A stretch of DNA of 44,869 nucleotides from Candidatus Lachnoclostridium pullistercoris (GTDB lineage Bacteria; Bacillota; Clostridia; Lachnospirales; Lachnospiraceae): contig DWWL01000015.1 in the NCBI GenBank assembly GCA_019119775.1, forward strand, positions 1-44,869, in the 5' to 3' direction. Within the stretch, counting starts at the first letter, position 1. Each line of letters opens with the position of its first letter. The notes under the pieces were generated by a model. It was given only the letters and a program-made list of their open reading frames with translations. It was not told where the DNA came from and did no database searches. Position numbers and translations under genes: made by a program. Below, piece after piece: positions 16,587 to 24,568 of the stretch.

Positions 16587-17080
16587 CTGCGATACCCTTT
16601 CCTCTCCAGGATCTCCGCCTGTTTTTTCTCCATCACCAAGCGCTCGTCCTCCTCCATATGGTCATAACCGAACAGATGGAGCATGCTGTGAGCCACGAGA
16701 AACGCCAGTTCCCTCTCCTGGGAATGGCCGTATTTCTCCGCCTGCTCCTCAACCTTGTCCACAGAGACGATAATATCCCCCAGCATCAGCTCTCCCGTCT
16801 CCGGATTAAAGTAATCTTCCGCGTGTTCCTCCAAACCGTCAAAATCCGCCGGCCGCTCATAATCCACCATAGGGAAGGACAGCACGTCCGTGGCCCGGTC
16901 GATCTGGCGGTAGTCCCGGTTGATCTCCCGGATCGCCTCGTTGTCCGTGAGCACCACGCTCACCTCCGCCTCATAGGGACAGCCCTCGTAATCCATGGCC
17001 TCCTCGATCACATCCCGGATGATCGTCTCGTAGGGAAGATCCAGTTTTTTTTCTGCTTCGTATTCGATCTCAATGGTCAT
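16583..17080 (-). CDS. ybeY: Endoribonuclease YbeY (16S rRNA maturation)
   Basis: 165 residues. The zinc motif H-x3-H-x5-H is intact (His131, His135, His141 in HSMLHLFGYDH), preceded by DVLSFPM and LGDIIVSVD, both diagnostic. YbeY processes the 3' end of 16S rRNA and takes part in ribosome quality control. AAGGAGAAGG precedes the ATG, and the start overlaps the phoH stop by four bases. The pairing with phoH is conserved across bacteria. Confidence 0.96.
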   Translation of the reverse strand: MTIEIEYEAEKKLDLPYETIIRDVIEEAMDYEGCPYEAEVSVVLTDNEAIREINRDYRQIDRATDVLSFPMVDYERPADFDGLEEHAEDYFNPETGELMLGDIIVSVDKVEEQAEKYGHSQERELAFLVAHSMLHLFGYDHMEEDERLVMEKKQAEILERKGYRR

Positions 17081-18081
17081 TTCCTTCTCCTTATGCCCTT
17101 TGCAGGCTTTTCTCCTTTGTCCTTCATTTTGCTCTCATAGTCATCATACGCCTGGACGATCTTCTGCACCAGGGGATGACGGACCACGTCCTGGTTGGTC
17201 AGGCGGCAGAAGCCGATATCGTCGATCTTTCCCAGGATCTTGAGCGCCATGTCCAGCCCCGACACCGTCCCCGGTGCCAGGTCCTTCTGGGTCTGGTCTC
17301 CCGTGACGATCACCTTGGAGCCGAAGCCGATTCTGGTGAGAAACATTTTCATCTGGGCCGGCGTCGTGTTCTGGGCCTCGTCCAGAATGATGTAGGCGCT
17401 GTCCAGGGTCCGCCCTCTCATGTAGGCCAGGGGCGCCACCTCGATCAGCCCTTTCTCTGAATTGTGCAGGTAGCTCTCCGCCCCCATGATCTGGTACAGA
17501 GCGTCGTAGAGGGGACGGAGGTAGGGATCGATCTTGCTCTGGAGATCCCCCGGCAGAAAGCCCAGCTTCTCCCCCGCCTCGATGGCCGGCCGGGTCAGGA
17601 TGATCCGGTTCACCTCTCCGTTTTTAAACGCCTGGATTGCCATGGCCATGGCCAGGTAGGTCTTTCCCGTTCCCGCCGGGCCGATGCCGAACACAATCAT
17701 CTTCTTGCGGATCATATCCACGTACTGCTTCTGTCCCACCGTCTTGGGCTTTACCGGCTTTCCGTTGATGGTGCGGCAGATAATGTCCTTGTCGATCTCC
17801 AGGATCTGGCTGTCGCTCTCCGTGAAGGAGAGGGAGATGGCATAGTCCACGTTCTGCTCCGTGATGGCATTGCCCCGCCGGGAGAGCTCGATCAGGTTGG
17901 AAAAAACGCTCCTGGCTTTCTTCACCATCTCCTCCGGGCCGATGACCTTGATCATCCCGTCCCGGGCCACCATGGTGACGTGGAGCGTCCGCTCTATTTT
18001 CTTGATATAGCTGTCAAACTGCCCGCAGACATTCTGTTCGTGCTCTGCGGGGATGTCGATCATAGTCTCGATTACACTCAT
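17077..18081 (-). CDS. phoH: PhoH family ATPase (YbeZ-like)
   Basis: 334 residues. Walker A GPAGTGKT (134-141) and Walker B YIILDEAQN, followed by GDQTQKDL, define the PhoH helicase-like ATPase. An N-terminal region of about 100 residues resembles a KH-like RNA-binding domain. Members are thought to act with YbeY on RNA; exact activity is not settled. The start overlaps the yqfD stop by four bases. The yqfF (7TM-HD hydrolase) gene found between phoH and ybeY in Bacillus is absent here. Confidence 0.95.
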   Translation of the reverse strand: MSVIETMIDIPAEHEQNVCGQFDSYIKKIERTLHVTMVARDGMIKVIGPEEMVKKARSVFSNLIELSRRGNAITEQNVDYAISLSFTESDSQILEIDKDIICRTINGKPVKPKTVGQKQYVDMIRKKMIVFGIGPAGTGKTYLAMAMAIQAFKNGEVNRIILTRPAIEAGEKLGFLPGDLQSKIDPYLRPLYDALYQIMGAESYLHNSEKGLIEVAPLAYMRGRTLDSAYIILDEAQNTTPAQMKMFLTRIGFGSKVIVTGDQTQKDLAPGTVSGLDMALKILGKIDDIGFCRLTNQDVVRHPLVQKIVQAYDDYESKMKDKGEKPAKGIRRRK

Positions 18082-19313
18082 TCTGTTCTGTCATTCTCCT
18101 CTACTGCTGGTATTTCACTGCGCACAATGCTCCGGCCCGCCCCGACGGGCTCTTTAAGGACCGCGCTGCCCTCAATCTGAAATCCGGAGCCGTTTTCTAC
18201 TATTCTAGCATCATTTCTCTCAATCTGCACCCCTTTTCGCTCTAAATTTTCTGCAAACTCCGCGGCGGTCTGCTCTCTGGCCGCCTCCTTCTCCTCATCG
18301 GTGTACGGCCGCTCATAGGAGACATACTCCTCCCCCCGGATCCATCCCCACCACACCGGCAGGAAAAAATTTTCCGTGAGCGACAGCTGGCGCTCCTCGG
18401 AGGACGTTCTCCAGCTGCCGGTGCCGGACGGCGGAGAATAAAGCCGCAGGGAAATATTTCCTGCCCGCAGAAACATCCCAAAGCGGGTCCTGCCGGTCAG
18501 GACCTCCTCGGTCTTTAAGCCGCTGTACTCTCTTTTATAGGTTTCCTCCCTGCGGACGGTAATATCCCCGTCGGCCCGGACCAGGTGTTCTGCCACCACC
18601 TCTCCCCCGTCGTCCGTCACCGGCACGATCCCGCTGATGAGCACCTGGCCGGCAGTCACCGTCTCCCCCACCGACACCTGGGGCGTTCCGCTCCTGACAA
18701 TCATATCCGTGATCACTCCGTCCCTGTCAGCCACCAGATCTCTGGGGGCAGTATCCGGGACAGGCACCTCAAGAACCGCCTCATTTTCTTTCAGCTGGAT
18801 CAGAAGCCGCGTGCCGGACACCCGCGCCGACACCCAGGTGATCTCCGGAAAATCGCTCCGCAGGCAGTCTTCCAGGCGGTCGCAGTCCACCCTGCTCTTT
18901 CTCATGCCGCAGCGGATGTCCATCTGATCCAGATAGCGGATCAGCGTGTCCGCGGTGTACCTTCTGTTTCCCTCCACCTGGATGTCCCAGACAAAAAGAG
19001 ACAGGCCAAAGAGCAGGAGAAAGCAGACAAAAAGGCCGGCAAAAAAGGCTTTCCGCTTCCGGTTCCTGCGCAGAAAAAAAGGCAGGCCGAACCGTTTCCG
19101 GACGCTTAGGCGGATGCCGGATTTTTTCTGCGGCTCCCGGGAGGAGAAGAAGCCGGAAACGGTCATAAAGCCTTCACAGTCCTCTCCTGTGACCCGCAGG
19201 TCCCACAGCTCGATCCCGCGGCTGCGGCAGAGGTTTAAAAACCGTTCCCGGTCCAGTCCTTTGAGCCTTACCCGTACGTATCCGCCCCACCAGCGGGCCA
19301 GTCTCCTATCCAT
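18078..19313 (-). CDS. yqfD: Sporulation protein YqfD
   Basis: 411 residues. An N-terminal cytoplasmic domain (LKGLDRERFLNLCRSRGI, about 1-85) ends in a strongly basic stretch, then one membrane helix (about 88-109) and a large extracytoplasmic domain starting VWDIQVEGNRRYTADTL, as in YqfD/SpoIVFA-like sporulation proteins. In Bacillus the gene is part of the sigma-E regulon. TAGGAGGA precedes the ATG. It follows yqfC after 10 bases and is coupled to phoH. Confidence 0.93.
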   Translation of the reverse strand: MDRRLARWWGGYVRVRLKGLDRERFLNLCRSRGIELWDLRVTGEDCEGFMTVSGFFSSREPQKKSGIRLSVRKRFGLPFFLRRNRKRKAFFAGLFVCFLLLFGLSLFVWDIQVEGNRRYTADTLIRYLDQMDIRCGMRKSRVDCDRLEDCLRSDFPEITWVSARVSGTRLLIQLKENEAVLEVPVPDTAPRDLVADRDGVITDMIVRSGTPQVSVGETVTAGQVLISGIVPVTDDGGEVVAEHLVRADGDITVRREETYKREYSGLKTEEVLTGRTRFGMFLRAGNISLRLYSPPSGTGSWRTSSEERQLSLTENFFLPVWWGWIRGEEYVSYERPYTDEEKEAAREQTAAEFAENLERKGVQIERNDARIVENGSGFQIEGSAVLKEPVGAGRSIVRSEIPAVEENDRTE

Positions 19314-19323
19314 GGCTCTCCTC

Positions 19324-19596
19324 CTATCCGCCGTCCAGCTCCACCCTGCGGATGCTGCCGGTGATCTTCATGCTCTCCTCGTCATAATATTCGATCTGCA
19401 GGCCCTTCCCCTCCACGCTCACCCTGCCGTTTTTGGTCAGCAGCTTCAGACAGTCATCCCCGTAAAAAAGGATGCTCCTGTAGTTTTCGATCACCAGGCT
19501 GTGACCACCCTCAATGGAGATCAGCGTCTCCCCCAGCACCACATCTCTGGGGAATTTTAAGGACTCCGCAGCCGCCGTTCTCACCCGGCGCCCCAT
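19324..19596 (-). CDS. yqfC: Sporulation protein YqfC
   Basis: 90 residues: basic N-terminus, then PRDVVLGETLISIEGGHSLV and ENYRSILFYGDD, typical of the small YqfC/YabP family of sporulation proteins. AAGGAG lies 8 bases before the ATG. It is immediately downstream of a candidate sigma-E promoter and the rpsU terminator, and heads the yqfC-yqfD-phoH-ybeY run. Confidence 0.93.
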   Translation of the reverse strand: MGRRVRTAAAESLKFPRDVVLGETLISIEGGHSLVIENYRSILFYGDDCLKLLTKNGRVSVEGKGLQIEYYDEESMKITGSIRRVELDGG

Positions 19597-19626
19597 AGGC
19601 AGAGCTCCTTTTTTTCATTCTCTACT

Positions 19627-19655
19627 ACTGTATGCAGAAATACGGAAAGATACTA
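19627..19655 (-). promoter_or_regulatory. Candidate sigma-E (mother-cell sporulation) promoter of yqfC
   Basis: Minus-strand -10 CATACAGT (19627-19634) matches the sigma-E consensus CATACAMT at 7 of 8 positions. Fourteen bases upstream is TAGTATC (19649-19655), 5 of 7 with KMATATT. The spacing is that expected for sigma-E, and yqfC/yqfD are sigma-E genes in Bacillus. Confidence 0.65.
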
Positions 19656-19688
19656 CAAAAATCCCCGGCAGACACCTGCCGGGGATTT
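19655..19688 (-). terminator. Terminator of rpsU
   Basis: Perfect 13-base arms (19659-19671 and 19676-19688) with a four-base loop, followed on the minus strand by TTTTTG. It lies 21 bases past the rpsU stop and would separate rpsU from yqfC, although some read-through is likely needed for vegetative phoH/ybeY expression. Confidence 0.88.
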
Positions 19689-19709
19689 AACTGCATTGCA
19701 ATGATTCAA

Positions 19710-19886
19710 TTAGTTGAATTTACGTTTTCTAGCCGCTTCAGACTTTTTCTTCCGTCTTACGCTCGGCTTCTCGTAATGCTCTCTTTTGCGGATCTCCTGC
19801 TGGATACCTGCCTTTGCACAGTTTCTCTTGAATCTGCGCAGCGCGCTGTCCAGACTCTCGTTATCCTTTACGATTACGTTAGACAT
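19710..19886 (-). CDS. rpsU: 30S ribosomal protein S21
   Basis: 58 residues, [20 protein letters not shown] at the start and a Lys/Arg-rich C-terminus ([15 protein letters not shown]), the full and usual length for Firmicutes S21. It binds the small ribosomal subunit near the anti-Shine-Dalgarno region. The ATG (19884-19886) is preceded by GGAGGGAGG, with an extra AGGTG nearer the start. It has its own strong promoter and terminator. Confidence 0.97.
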   Translation of the reverse strand: MSNVIVKDNESLDSALRRFKRNCAKAGIQQEIRKREHYEKPSVRRKKKSEAARKRKFN

Positions 19887-19907
19887 AGCTCACACCTGAC
19901 CTCCCTC

Positions 19908-19937
19908 CAGTTGTGTAATGAGTGCAAAAAACAACTG
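19908..19937 (-). promoter_or_regulatory. Inverted repeat in the rpsU leader
   Basis: On the minus strand CAGTTGT (19931-19937) pairs with ACAACTG (19908-19914) across a 16-base loop. The 3' arm directly abuts the GGAGGGAGG ribosome binding region, so the hairpin could influence rpsU translation. No known ribosomal-protein leader was recognised. Confidence 0.4.
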
Positions 19938-19963
19938 TTTGGGTATTTTATAGCACTGGAATG

Positions 19964-19991
19964 ATTATACCATAAATTCTGTTTTCGTCAA
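19964..19991 (-). promoter_or_regulatory. Strong extended sigma-A promoter of rpsU
   Basis: Minus-strand TTGACG (19986-19991), 16-base spacer, perfect TATAAT (19964-19969) with an upstream TGG that makes an extended -10. Its -35 begins about 30 bases after the alaS stop. Confidence 0.9.
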
Positions 19992-20021
19992 CAGGAAATT
20001 ACAAATTTGTTGGAAAACTGC

Positions 20022-22661
20022 TTATTTTACCTGTTCTGCCAGTGCTTCCCCTGCTTTTTCCAGAGCGGCATCCACGCCTGCCGGGTTCTTTCCTCCGGCC
20101 TGCGCCATGCCGGGACGGCCGCCACCGCCACCGCCTACCAGACCGGCGATCGCCTTGATCAGGTTGCCGGCGTGGGCGCCCTTCTTCTGCGCCTCATCCG
20201 TGGCTGTGGCCATCAGGCTCACTTTGCCGTCTGACACGCTGGCCAGAACGATCACGCCCTCGCCCAGCTGATTCTTTAACTGGTCGCCCAAGTTCCGCAG
20301 ACCGTTCATGTCCACATCTGCCACCTTGGCGGCTAACAGCTTCACGCCCTTTACTTCCTTCACCTGGTTCATCACGTCTCCCAGGGAGTCGTTGGCCAGT
20401 TTGCTCTTTAATTTCTCATTTTCAGAGTGAAGGCTCTTTATCTCCTCCTGCATGGAGAGGATCTTCTTCATCAGATCCGCCGGAGTGGTCTTGGCCGCCT
20501 CCGCCGCCTGGTGAAGCTCTTTCTCCACCTCCTCATAGTGTCTCATCAGCCCGCCGGCGGTGAGAGCCTCGATTCTTCTCACACCTGCGGCGATGCCGGA
20601 CTCAGAGATGATCTTGAAGGAGGAGATGGCGCTGGTGTTCGCCACATGGGTGCCGCCGCACAGCTCCGTGGAGAAATCTCCCATCTTTACCACGCGGACT
20701 TTCTCCCCGTACTTTTCTCCGAAGAGAGCCATCGCTCCCGTTTTCTTTGCCTCGTCCAAGCTCATGATCTCCGTATTGACCGGAAGAGCTGCCTGGATCT
20801 CACGGTTCACCAGCTCCTCCACCTTCCGGATCTCCTCCGGCGTCATGGCAGAGAAATGGGTGAAGTCAAAGCGGAGACGGTCCTTGTCCACGTAGGATCC
20901 GGCCTGCTCCACATGATCTCCCAGCACCACCCGCAGAGCTTTCTGGAGCAGGTGGGTTGCGGAATGGTTGATGGCGGTAGCCACTCTCTGCTCTCTGCAC
21001 ACCTTCAGGGTGACTGTCTCGCCCACCCGGAGCATTCCTCTGACCATGCGTCCCACATGGCCCACCTTGCCGCCCTGAAGAGCGATGGTGTCCTCCACCT
21101 GAAACTCTCCTTCCGGGCAGACGATCACGCCGGTATCCGCCTGCTGGCCGCCCATGGTGGCGTAAAACGGAGTTTCCTCCACGATCACCGTTCCTGTCTG
21201 GCCGTCGGTGAGAGCCTCCACCAGCTCTGTCTCCGTGGTCAGCACCGTGATTTTTGAATCATGGGTCAGACGGTCGTAGCCCACAAATTTTGTGGTGAGA
21301 GCCGCGTCGATGGACTGGTAAACGGTCACGTCCGCTCCCATGTAGTTGGTAGTCTTTCTGGCCGCTCTGGCCTTCTTCTTCTGCTCGTCCATGCAGGCTT
21401 TAAAGCCTTCCTCATCCACGGAGAAGGATTTCTCCTCCAGGATCTCCTTCGTCAGGTCGATGGGGAATCCGTAGGTATCATAGAGCTTGAAGGCGTTCTC
21501 GCCGGAGAGAACGGTCTTTCCCGTCTCCTTCATCTCCGCCTCCATGGATGCCAGGATGGCAAGACCCTGGTCGATGGTGCGGCTGAATTTCTCCTCTTCC
21601 TCCGTCAGAACCTTTAAGATCATGGCCTGCTTCTCCTCCAGTTCCGGATATCCGTCCTTGGAGAGCTCGATCACTTCTTTTGCCAGACCGGCCATGAACC
21701 GTCCCTCAATGCCCAGCATCCTTCCGTGGCGGGCTGCCCGGCGCAGAAGGCGGCGGAGCACATAGCCTCTTCCCTCGTTGGAGGGCATGATGCCGTCGGA
21801 AATCATAAAGGTACAGGATTTTACGTGGTCGGCGATGATCCGCAGGGAAACATCCTTCTTCTCGTCCGCCAGGTACTCCGTGTGGGCCAGGGCGCAGACA
21901 GCGTCCAGAAGGGCCTTGTTGGTGTCCACGGTAAACAGGGAATCCACGTCCTGAACCACTACTGCCAGACGCTCCAGTCCCATGCCGGTATCAATGTTCT
22001 TCTGCTTCAGCTCTGTGTAATTGCCGTGGCCGTCGTTCTCAAACTGGGTGAACACGTTGTTCCACACCTCGATGTAGCGGTCGCAGTCGCAGCCCACGGT
22101 GCAGGTGGGCTTGCCGCAGCCGTACTTCTCTCCGCGGTCATAGTAGATCTCGGAACAGGGGCCGCAGGGGCCTGCGCCGTGCTCCCAGAAGTTGTCCTCC
22201 TTGCCGAAACGGAAGATCCGCTCCGCCGGGATGCCGATCTCCTTGTTCCAGATGTCGAACGCCTCATCGTCGTCCAGATAAACAGACGGATACAGACGGT
22301 TCGGATCCAGTCCCACCACCTGGGTCAGGAATTCCCAGGACCAGTGGATCGCCTCATCCTTAAAATAGTCTCCAAAAGAAAAGTTGCCCAGCATCTCGAA
22401 AAAGGTGCCGTGACGGGCAGTCTTTCCAATATTTTCAATATCTCCGGTACGGATACATTTCTGGCAGGTGGCCACGCGCCTTCTGGGCGGAATCTCCTGT
22501 CCGGTAAAATACGGCTTTAAAGGAGCCATACCTGAGTTGATCAGCAACAGACTGTTGTCATTATGCGGAACCAGGGAGAAGCTCTTCATCACCAGATGTC
22601 CCTTGCTCTCAAAAAATTCCAGGAACATTCTCCTCAGTTCATTTACACCATACTTCTGCAC
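20022..22661 (-). CDS. alaS: Alanyl-tRNA synthetase
   Basis: 879 residues, standard length. Class II catalytic core at the N-terminus (FLEFFESKGH, GMAPLKPYF, RRVATCQKCIRTGDIENIG), then the tRNA-recognition domain, the editing domain with zinc motifs HSATH (HxxxH) and CGGTH, and a C-terminal DHHA1 domain ending in a Gly-rich GGGGGGRPGMAQAGG. It charges tRNA-Ala. The start is GTG (22659-22661) with GGAGGA nine bases upstream. No T-box is seen in its 200-base leader region, unlike leuS. Confidence 0.98.
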   Translation of the reverse strand: MQKYGVNELRRMFLEFFESKGHLVMKSFSLVPHNDNSLLLINSGMAPLKPYFTGQEIPPRRRVATCQKCIRTGDIENIGKTARHGTFFEMLGNFSFGDYFKDEAIHWSWEFLTQVVGLDPNRLYPSVYLDDDEAFDIWNKEIGIPAERIFRFGKEDNFWEHGAGPCGPCSEIYYDRGEKYGCGKPTCTVGCDCDRYIEVWNNVFTQFENDGHGNYTELKQKNIDTGMGLERLAVVVQDVDSLFTVDTNKALLDAVCALAHTEYLADEKKDVSLRIIADHVKSCTFMISDGIMPSNEGRGYVLRRLLRRAARHGRMLGIEGRFMAGLAKEVIELSKDGYPELEEKQAMILKVLTEEEEKFSRTIDQGLAILASMEAEMKETGKTVLSGENAFKLYDTYGFPIDLTKEILEEKSFSVDEEGFKACMDEQKKKARAARKTTNYMGADVTVYQSIDAALTTKFVGYDRLTHDSKITVLTTETELVEALTDGQTGTVIVEETPFYATMGGQQADTGVIVCPEGEFQVEDTIALQGGKVGHVGRMVRGMLRVGETVTLKVCREQRVATAINHSATHLLQKALRVVLGDHVEQAGSYVDKDRLRFDFTHFSAMTPEEIRKVEELVNREIQAALPVNTEIMSLDEAKKTGAMALFGEKYGEKVRVVKMGDFSTELCGGTHVANTSAISSFKIISESGIAAGVRRIEALTAGGLMRHYEEVEKELHQAAEAAKTTPADLMKKILSMQEEIKSLHSENEKLKSKLANDSLGDVMNQVKEVKGVKLLAAKVADVDMNGLRNLGDQLKNQLGEGVIVLASVSDGKVSLMATATDEAQKKGAHAGNLIKAIAGLVGGGGGGRPGMAQAGGKNPAGVDAALEKAGEALAEQVK

Positions 22662-22774
22662 GTCTCTTCATCCTCCAATTGTTCTCTCTTCTGCCTGCGG
22701 GGCGTTTTTTCACAGGGAAACTTTTCTTCTGCGCCTCCCCTCTCTCTGCCCGCCGGCACCTCAATATCTTACTT

Positions 22775-22803
22775 ATCCTATCATAGGAATCTGCATTTAT
22801 CAA
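22775..22803 (-). promoter_or_regulatory. Promoter of alaS
   Basis: Minus-strand TTGATA (22798-22803), 17-base spacer, TAGGAT (22775-22780). The predicted leader is about 105 bases and purine-rich near the start codon. The -10 is weak (4 of 6). Confidence 0.6.
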
Positions 22804-22837
22804 GCCCTCCGCCCGGCAGCCCGGGGAAAAAATTCGC

Positions 22838-22874
22838 AAAAATAAGCCGGCCGCACGTCTTTTAAACGGCCGGC
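22838..22874 (-). terminator. Terminator of the LprI-like gene
   Basis: GCCGGCCG arms (22846-22853 and 22867-22874) with a 13-base loop; on the minus strand TTATTTTT follows. It begins 12 bases after the stop codon and separates this gene from alaS. Confidence 0.82.
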
Positions 22875-22885
22875 CGGCCCTTTGC

Positions 22886-23830
22886 TCACCACAGATACTC
22901 TCCGTAAATTTCCACCAGTTTGTAGGCCCTCTCTCTGGTGGAGGAGGCCAGGGAGGCGGTGTACTCCACGCTCTCGAGCGTTCCTCCCTCGTATTTTCCG
23001 GCGTCCTCCGCCGCCTTTGCGTCCCGCTCCACGATCCAGGCTCTCTCATCCTTCACAAGGGCCTCCACCTGGTCTGCGGGGATGTGGTCCTTGATGGTGG
23101 TGTAAATATTGTTCAGTTCCCCGTCCCACAGTTTCCGCTCATTCTCCGCCATGGCCCACATGTCATAGGTGGTATAGGCGTCGCTCCTGGAGCGCTGATC
23201 TTCGATCTGTCCGTCGATCTCCTCCAGCCTGCGCCTGAAATCAGCAGCCGTCTTCTTTCCCGTTCCTTCTTCCGTCCCGGCGACTCCTTCGCTCAGCATC
23301 ACGCCGGGACCCGCCTCATCGTCAGCGGCAATGGACTCCTCCACCGACTGGCTCTCCGCCTGTCCGGCGTCCGTCCCAGGCACTTCCTCCAAGCTGAACG
23401 CGGCCGCTGCCGGGGCCTGATCTGTCATTCTGGAAGTGACTGCCTGCGGCTGGCTTCCGCCGTCTGTCTCCGTTTCGCTCTCTTCTGCCTCACTGTCCGC
23501 TGATCCGGCTGTCCGCCCGGAGGTATTCTCCTCTGCTTCCGCCTCCCCCGGCCCCAGGTCCATCTGTGCCTCTTCTCCCGGGTCTTCCTCTTCAGGAAGC
23601 TGTGCTTCTTTAGCTTTCGTCTCCTCCTGTGATCCTGCTCCGTCCTGGGAAGGATCGCCGCCTCCGTAAAACCGCGCCTGCGCCGCCTCCTCTATTCCGT
23701 AAGCCGGATCCGGCGCGGAGGCCAGATCTCTCTCCTGCTTTTTAAGCAGGCTGGCGGTGAAGCTGGTGATCAGAATCCCGCAGACCAGAATTCCCAGAAT
23801 CACAGAAAAAATCCCTTTATTTCTGTTCAT
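22886..23830 (-). CDS. Membrane-anchored LprI-like (DUF1311) protein with long acidic linker
   Basis: 314 residues. The N-terminus (MNRNKGIFSVILGILVCGIL) is a membrane anchor or uncleaved signal. Residues 35-200 are a low-complexity Glu/Ala/Ser/Asp/Gly linker with very few hydrophobics. The C-terminal domain (about 205-314) has the LprI pattern: Tyr/Trp-rich ANERKLWDGELNNIYTTI-like spacing, DERAWIVERDAKA and a final REYA-like STRERAYKLVEIY. LprI-type domains inhibit lysozymes in some bacteria, but only two or no cysteines are present here, unlike the disulphide-bonded mycobacterial form, so that activity is doubtful. GAGGG precedes the ATG. Confidence 0.75.
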   Translation of the reverse strand: MNRNKGIFSVILGILVCGILITSFTASLLKKQERDLASAPDPAYGIEEAAQARFYGGGDPSQDGAGSQEETKAKEAQLPEEEDPGEEAQMDLGPGEAEAEENTSGRTAGSADSEAEESETETDGGSQPQAVTSRMTDQAPAAAAFSLEEVPGTDAGQAESQSVEESIAADDEAGPGVMLSEGVAGTEEGTGKKTAADFRRRLEEIDGQIEDQRSRSDAYTTYDMWAMAENERKLWDGELNNIYTTIKDHIPADQVEALVKDERAWIVERDAKAAEDAGKYEGGTLESVEYTASLASSTRERAYKLVEIYGEYLW

Positions 23831-23942
23831 ATCTGATTCCCTCGTTCCATGATAGCCTTACCATACCATAAACGGGAATGAAAGAAAATACCAAAATGAA
23901 AGCTGTAATATTTTGTAAGATATATTTAATATTCCCCCGTTT

Positions 23943-24401
23943 CTACAGCCTGAGCCCCTTCACGTCCTTGATCCGGGACAGAATGATGCTGCACTCCGCC
24001 GACACCACTCCCTCCAGCGCGTCGATCACATTCCGGATAAAATACTCCATCTCCTCCTGCCCGGAGGCCACCGCGTGGACGTGGATCCGGCTCTTGCCCG
24101 TCACCCGGTAGATCTGGGTCACCATGTCGCAGGCAGCTAAGGATCCCGTCACCGCCTCCAGCGCTCCCGGCTCCGTCTCAATGTCAAAATAGCAGGAAAG
24201 GGCGCCGCTTATCTTCTGGGGATTGACAATGGTGGTGTAGCCCTCGATCACTCCCTTCTCTTCCAGGGCCGAGATGCGGCTCTTTACCGCCACCCGGGAG
24301 ATCCCCACCTGCTCCCCGATCTCCGAATAGGACATGCGCGCATTTTTAATGAGCAGATCCACGATTTTCTGATCCAGCTCGTCCAGTCCGTTTAAAAACA
24401 C
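23943..24401 (-). CDS. Lrp/AsnC family transcriptional regulator
   Basis: 152 residues: N-terminal winged helix-turn-helix (DELDQKIVDLLIKNARMSYS, then GISRVAVKSRISALEEKGVI) and C-terminal RAM effector-binding domain (HVHAVASGQEEMEYFI). Start GTG at 24399-24401 with AAGGAGAG nine bases upstream. It is transcribed divergently from a MATE exporter, and the two -35 boxes are 18 bases apart, so it probably controls the exporter and itself in response to an amino acid or related small molecule. The ligand is not predictable. Confidence 0.92.
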   Translation of the reverse strand: MFLNGLDELDQKIVDLLIKNARMSYSEIGEQVGISRVAVKSRISALEEKGVIEGYTTIVNPQKISGALSCYFDIETEPGALEAVTGSLAACDMVTQIYRVTGKSRIHVHAVASGQEEMEYFIRNVIDALEGVVSAECSIILSRIKDVKGLRL

Positions 24402-24433
24402 CTGTCTCTCTCCTTTCTGCCAGTCTGACTCCC

Positions 24434-24463
24434 ATTATATTCCATGGCGCCGGCCAAAGTCAA
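24434..24463 (-). promoter_or_regulatory. Promoter of the Lrp/AsnC gene
   Basis: Minus-strand TTGACT (24458-24463), 18-base spacer, perfect TATAAT (24434-24439), 33 bases before the GTG start. Confidence 0.82.
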
Positions 24464-24481
24464 CAAAATGCAGTCTTTCAG

Positions 24482-24510
24482 TTGACACTTTTAAAAAACA
24501 GTTTTATGAT
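24482..24510 (+). promoter_or_regulatory. Promoter of the MATE exporter gene
   Basis: TTGACA (24482-24487), 17-base spacer, TATGAT (24505-24510). It is back-to-back with the regulator's promoter. Confidence 0.85.
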
Positions 24511-24511
24511 A

Positions 24512-24553
24512 ATTGCGAAACGAAAGTTTTATCTTTCTATTTGTTATCGCAAT
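24512..24553 (+). repeat. Interrupted inverted repeat in the MATE leader, abutting the ribosome binding site
   Basis: ATTGCGA (24512-24518) and TCGCAAT (24547-24553) are exact complements; inside, GAAAG and CTTTC also pair. The 3' arm touches the GGAGG at 24554-24558. It covers the predicted transcription start, so it could be an operator or, if transcription starts at its 5' edge, an RNA hairpin limiting translation. Confidence 0.5.
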
Positions 24554-24568
24554 GGAGGTATCTGACTT

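Noticed and set aside
20427-22520. Long plus-strand frames opposite alaS
   Set aside because: They are third-position GC shadows of a clearly identified alaS; none has family motifs.
22662-22885. T-box or other riboswitch ahead of alaS
   Set aside because: No TGGNACCGCG-type sequence or antiterminator pair is visible; only a promoter, a purine-rich leader and the previous gene's terminator.
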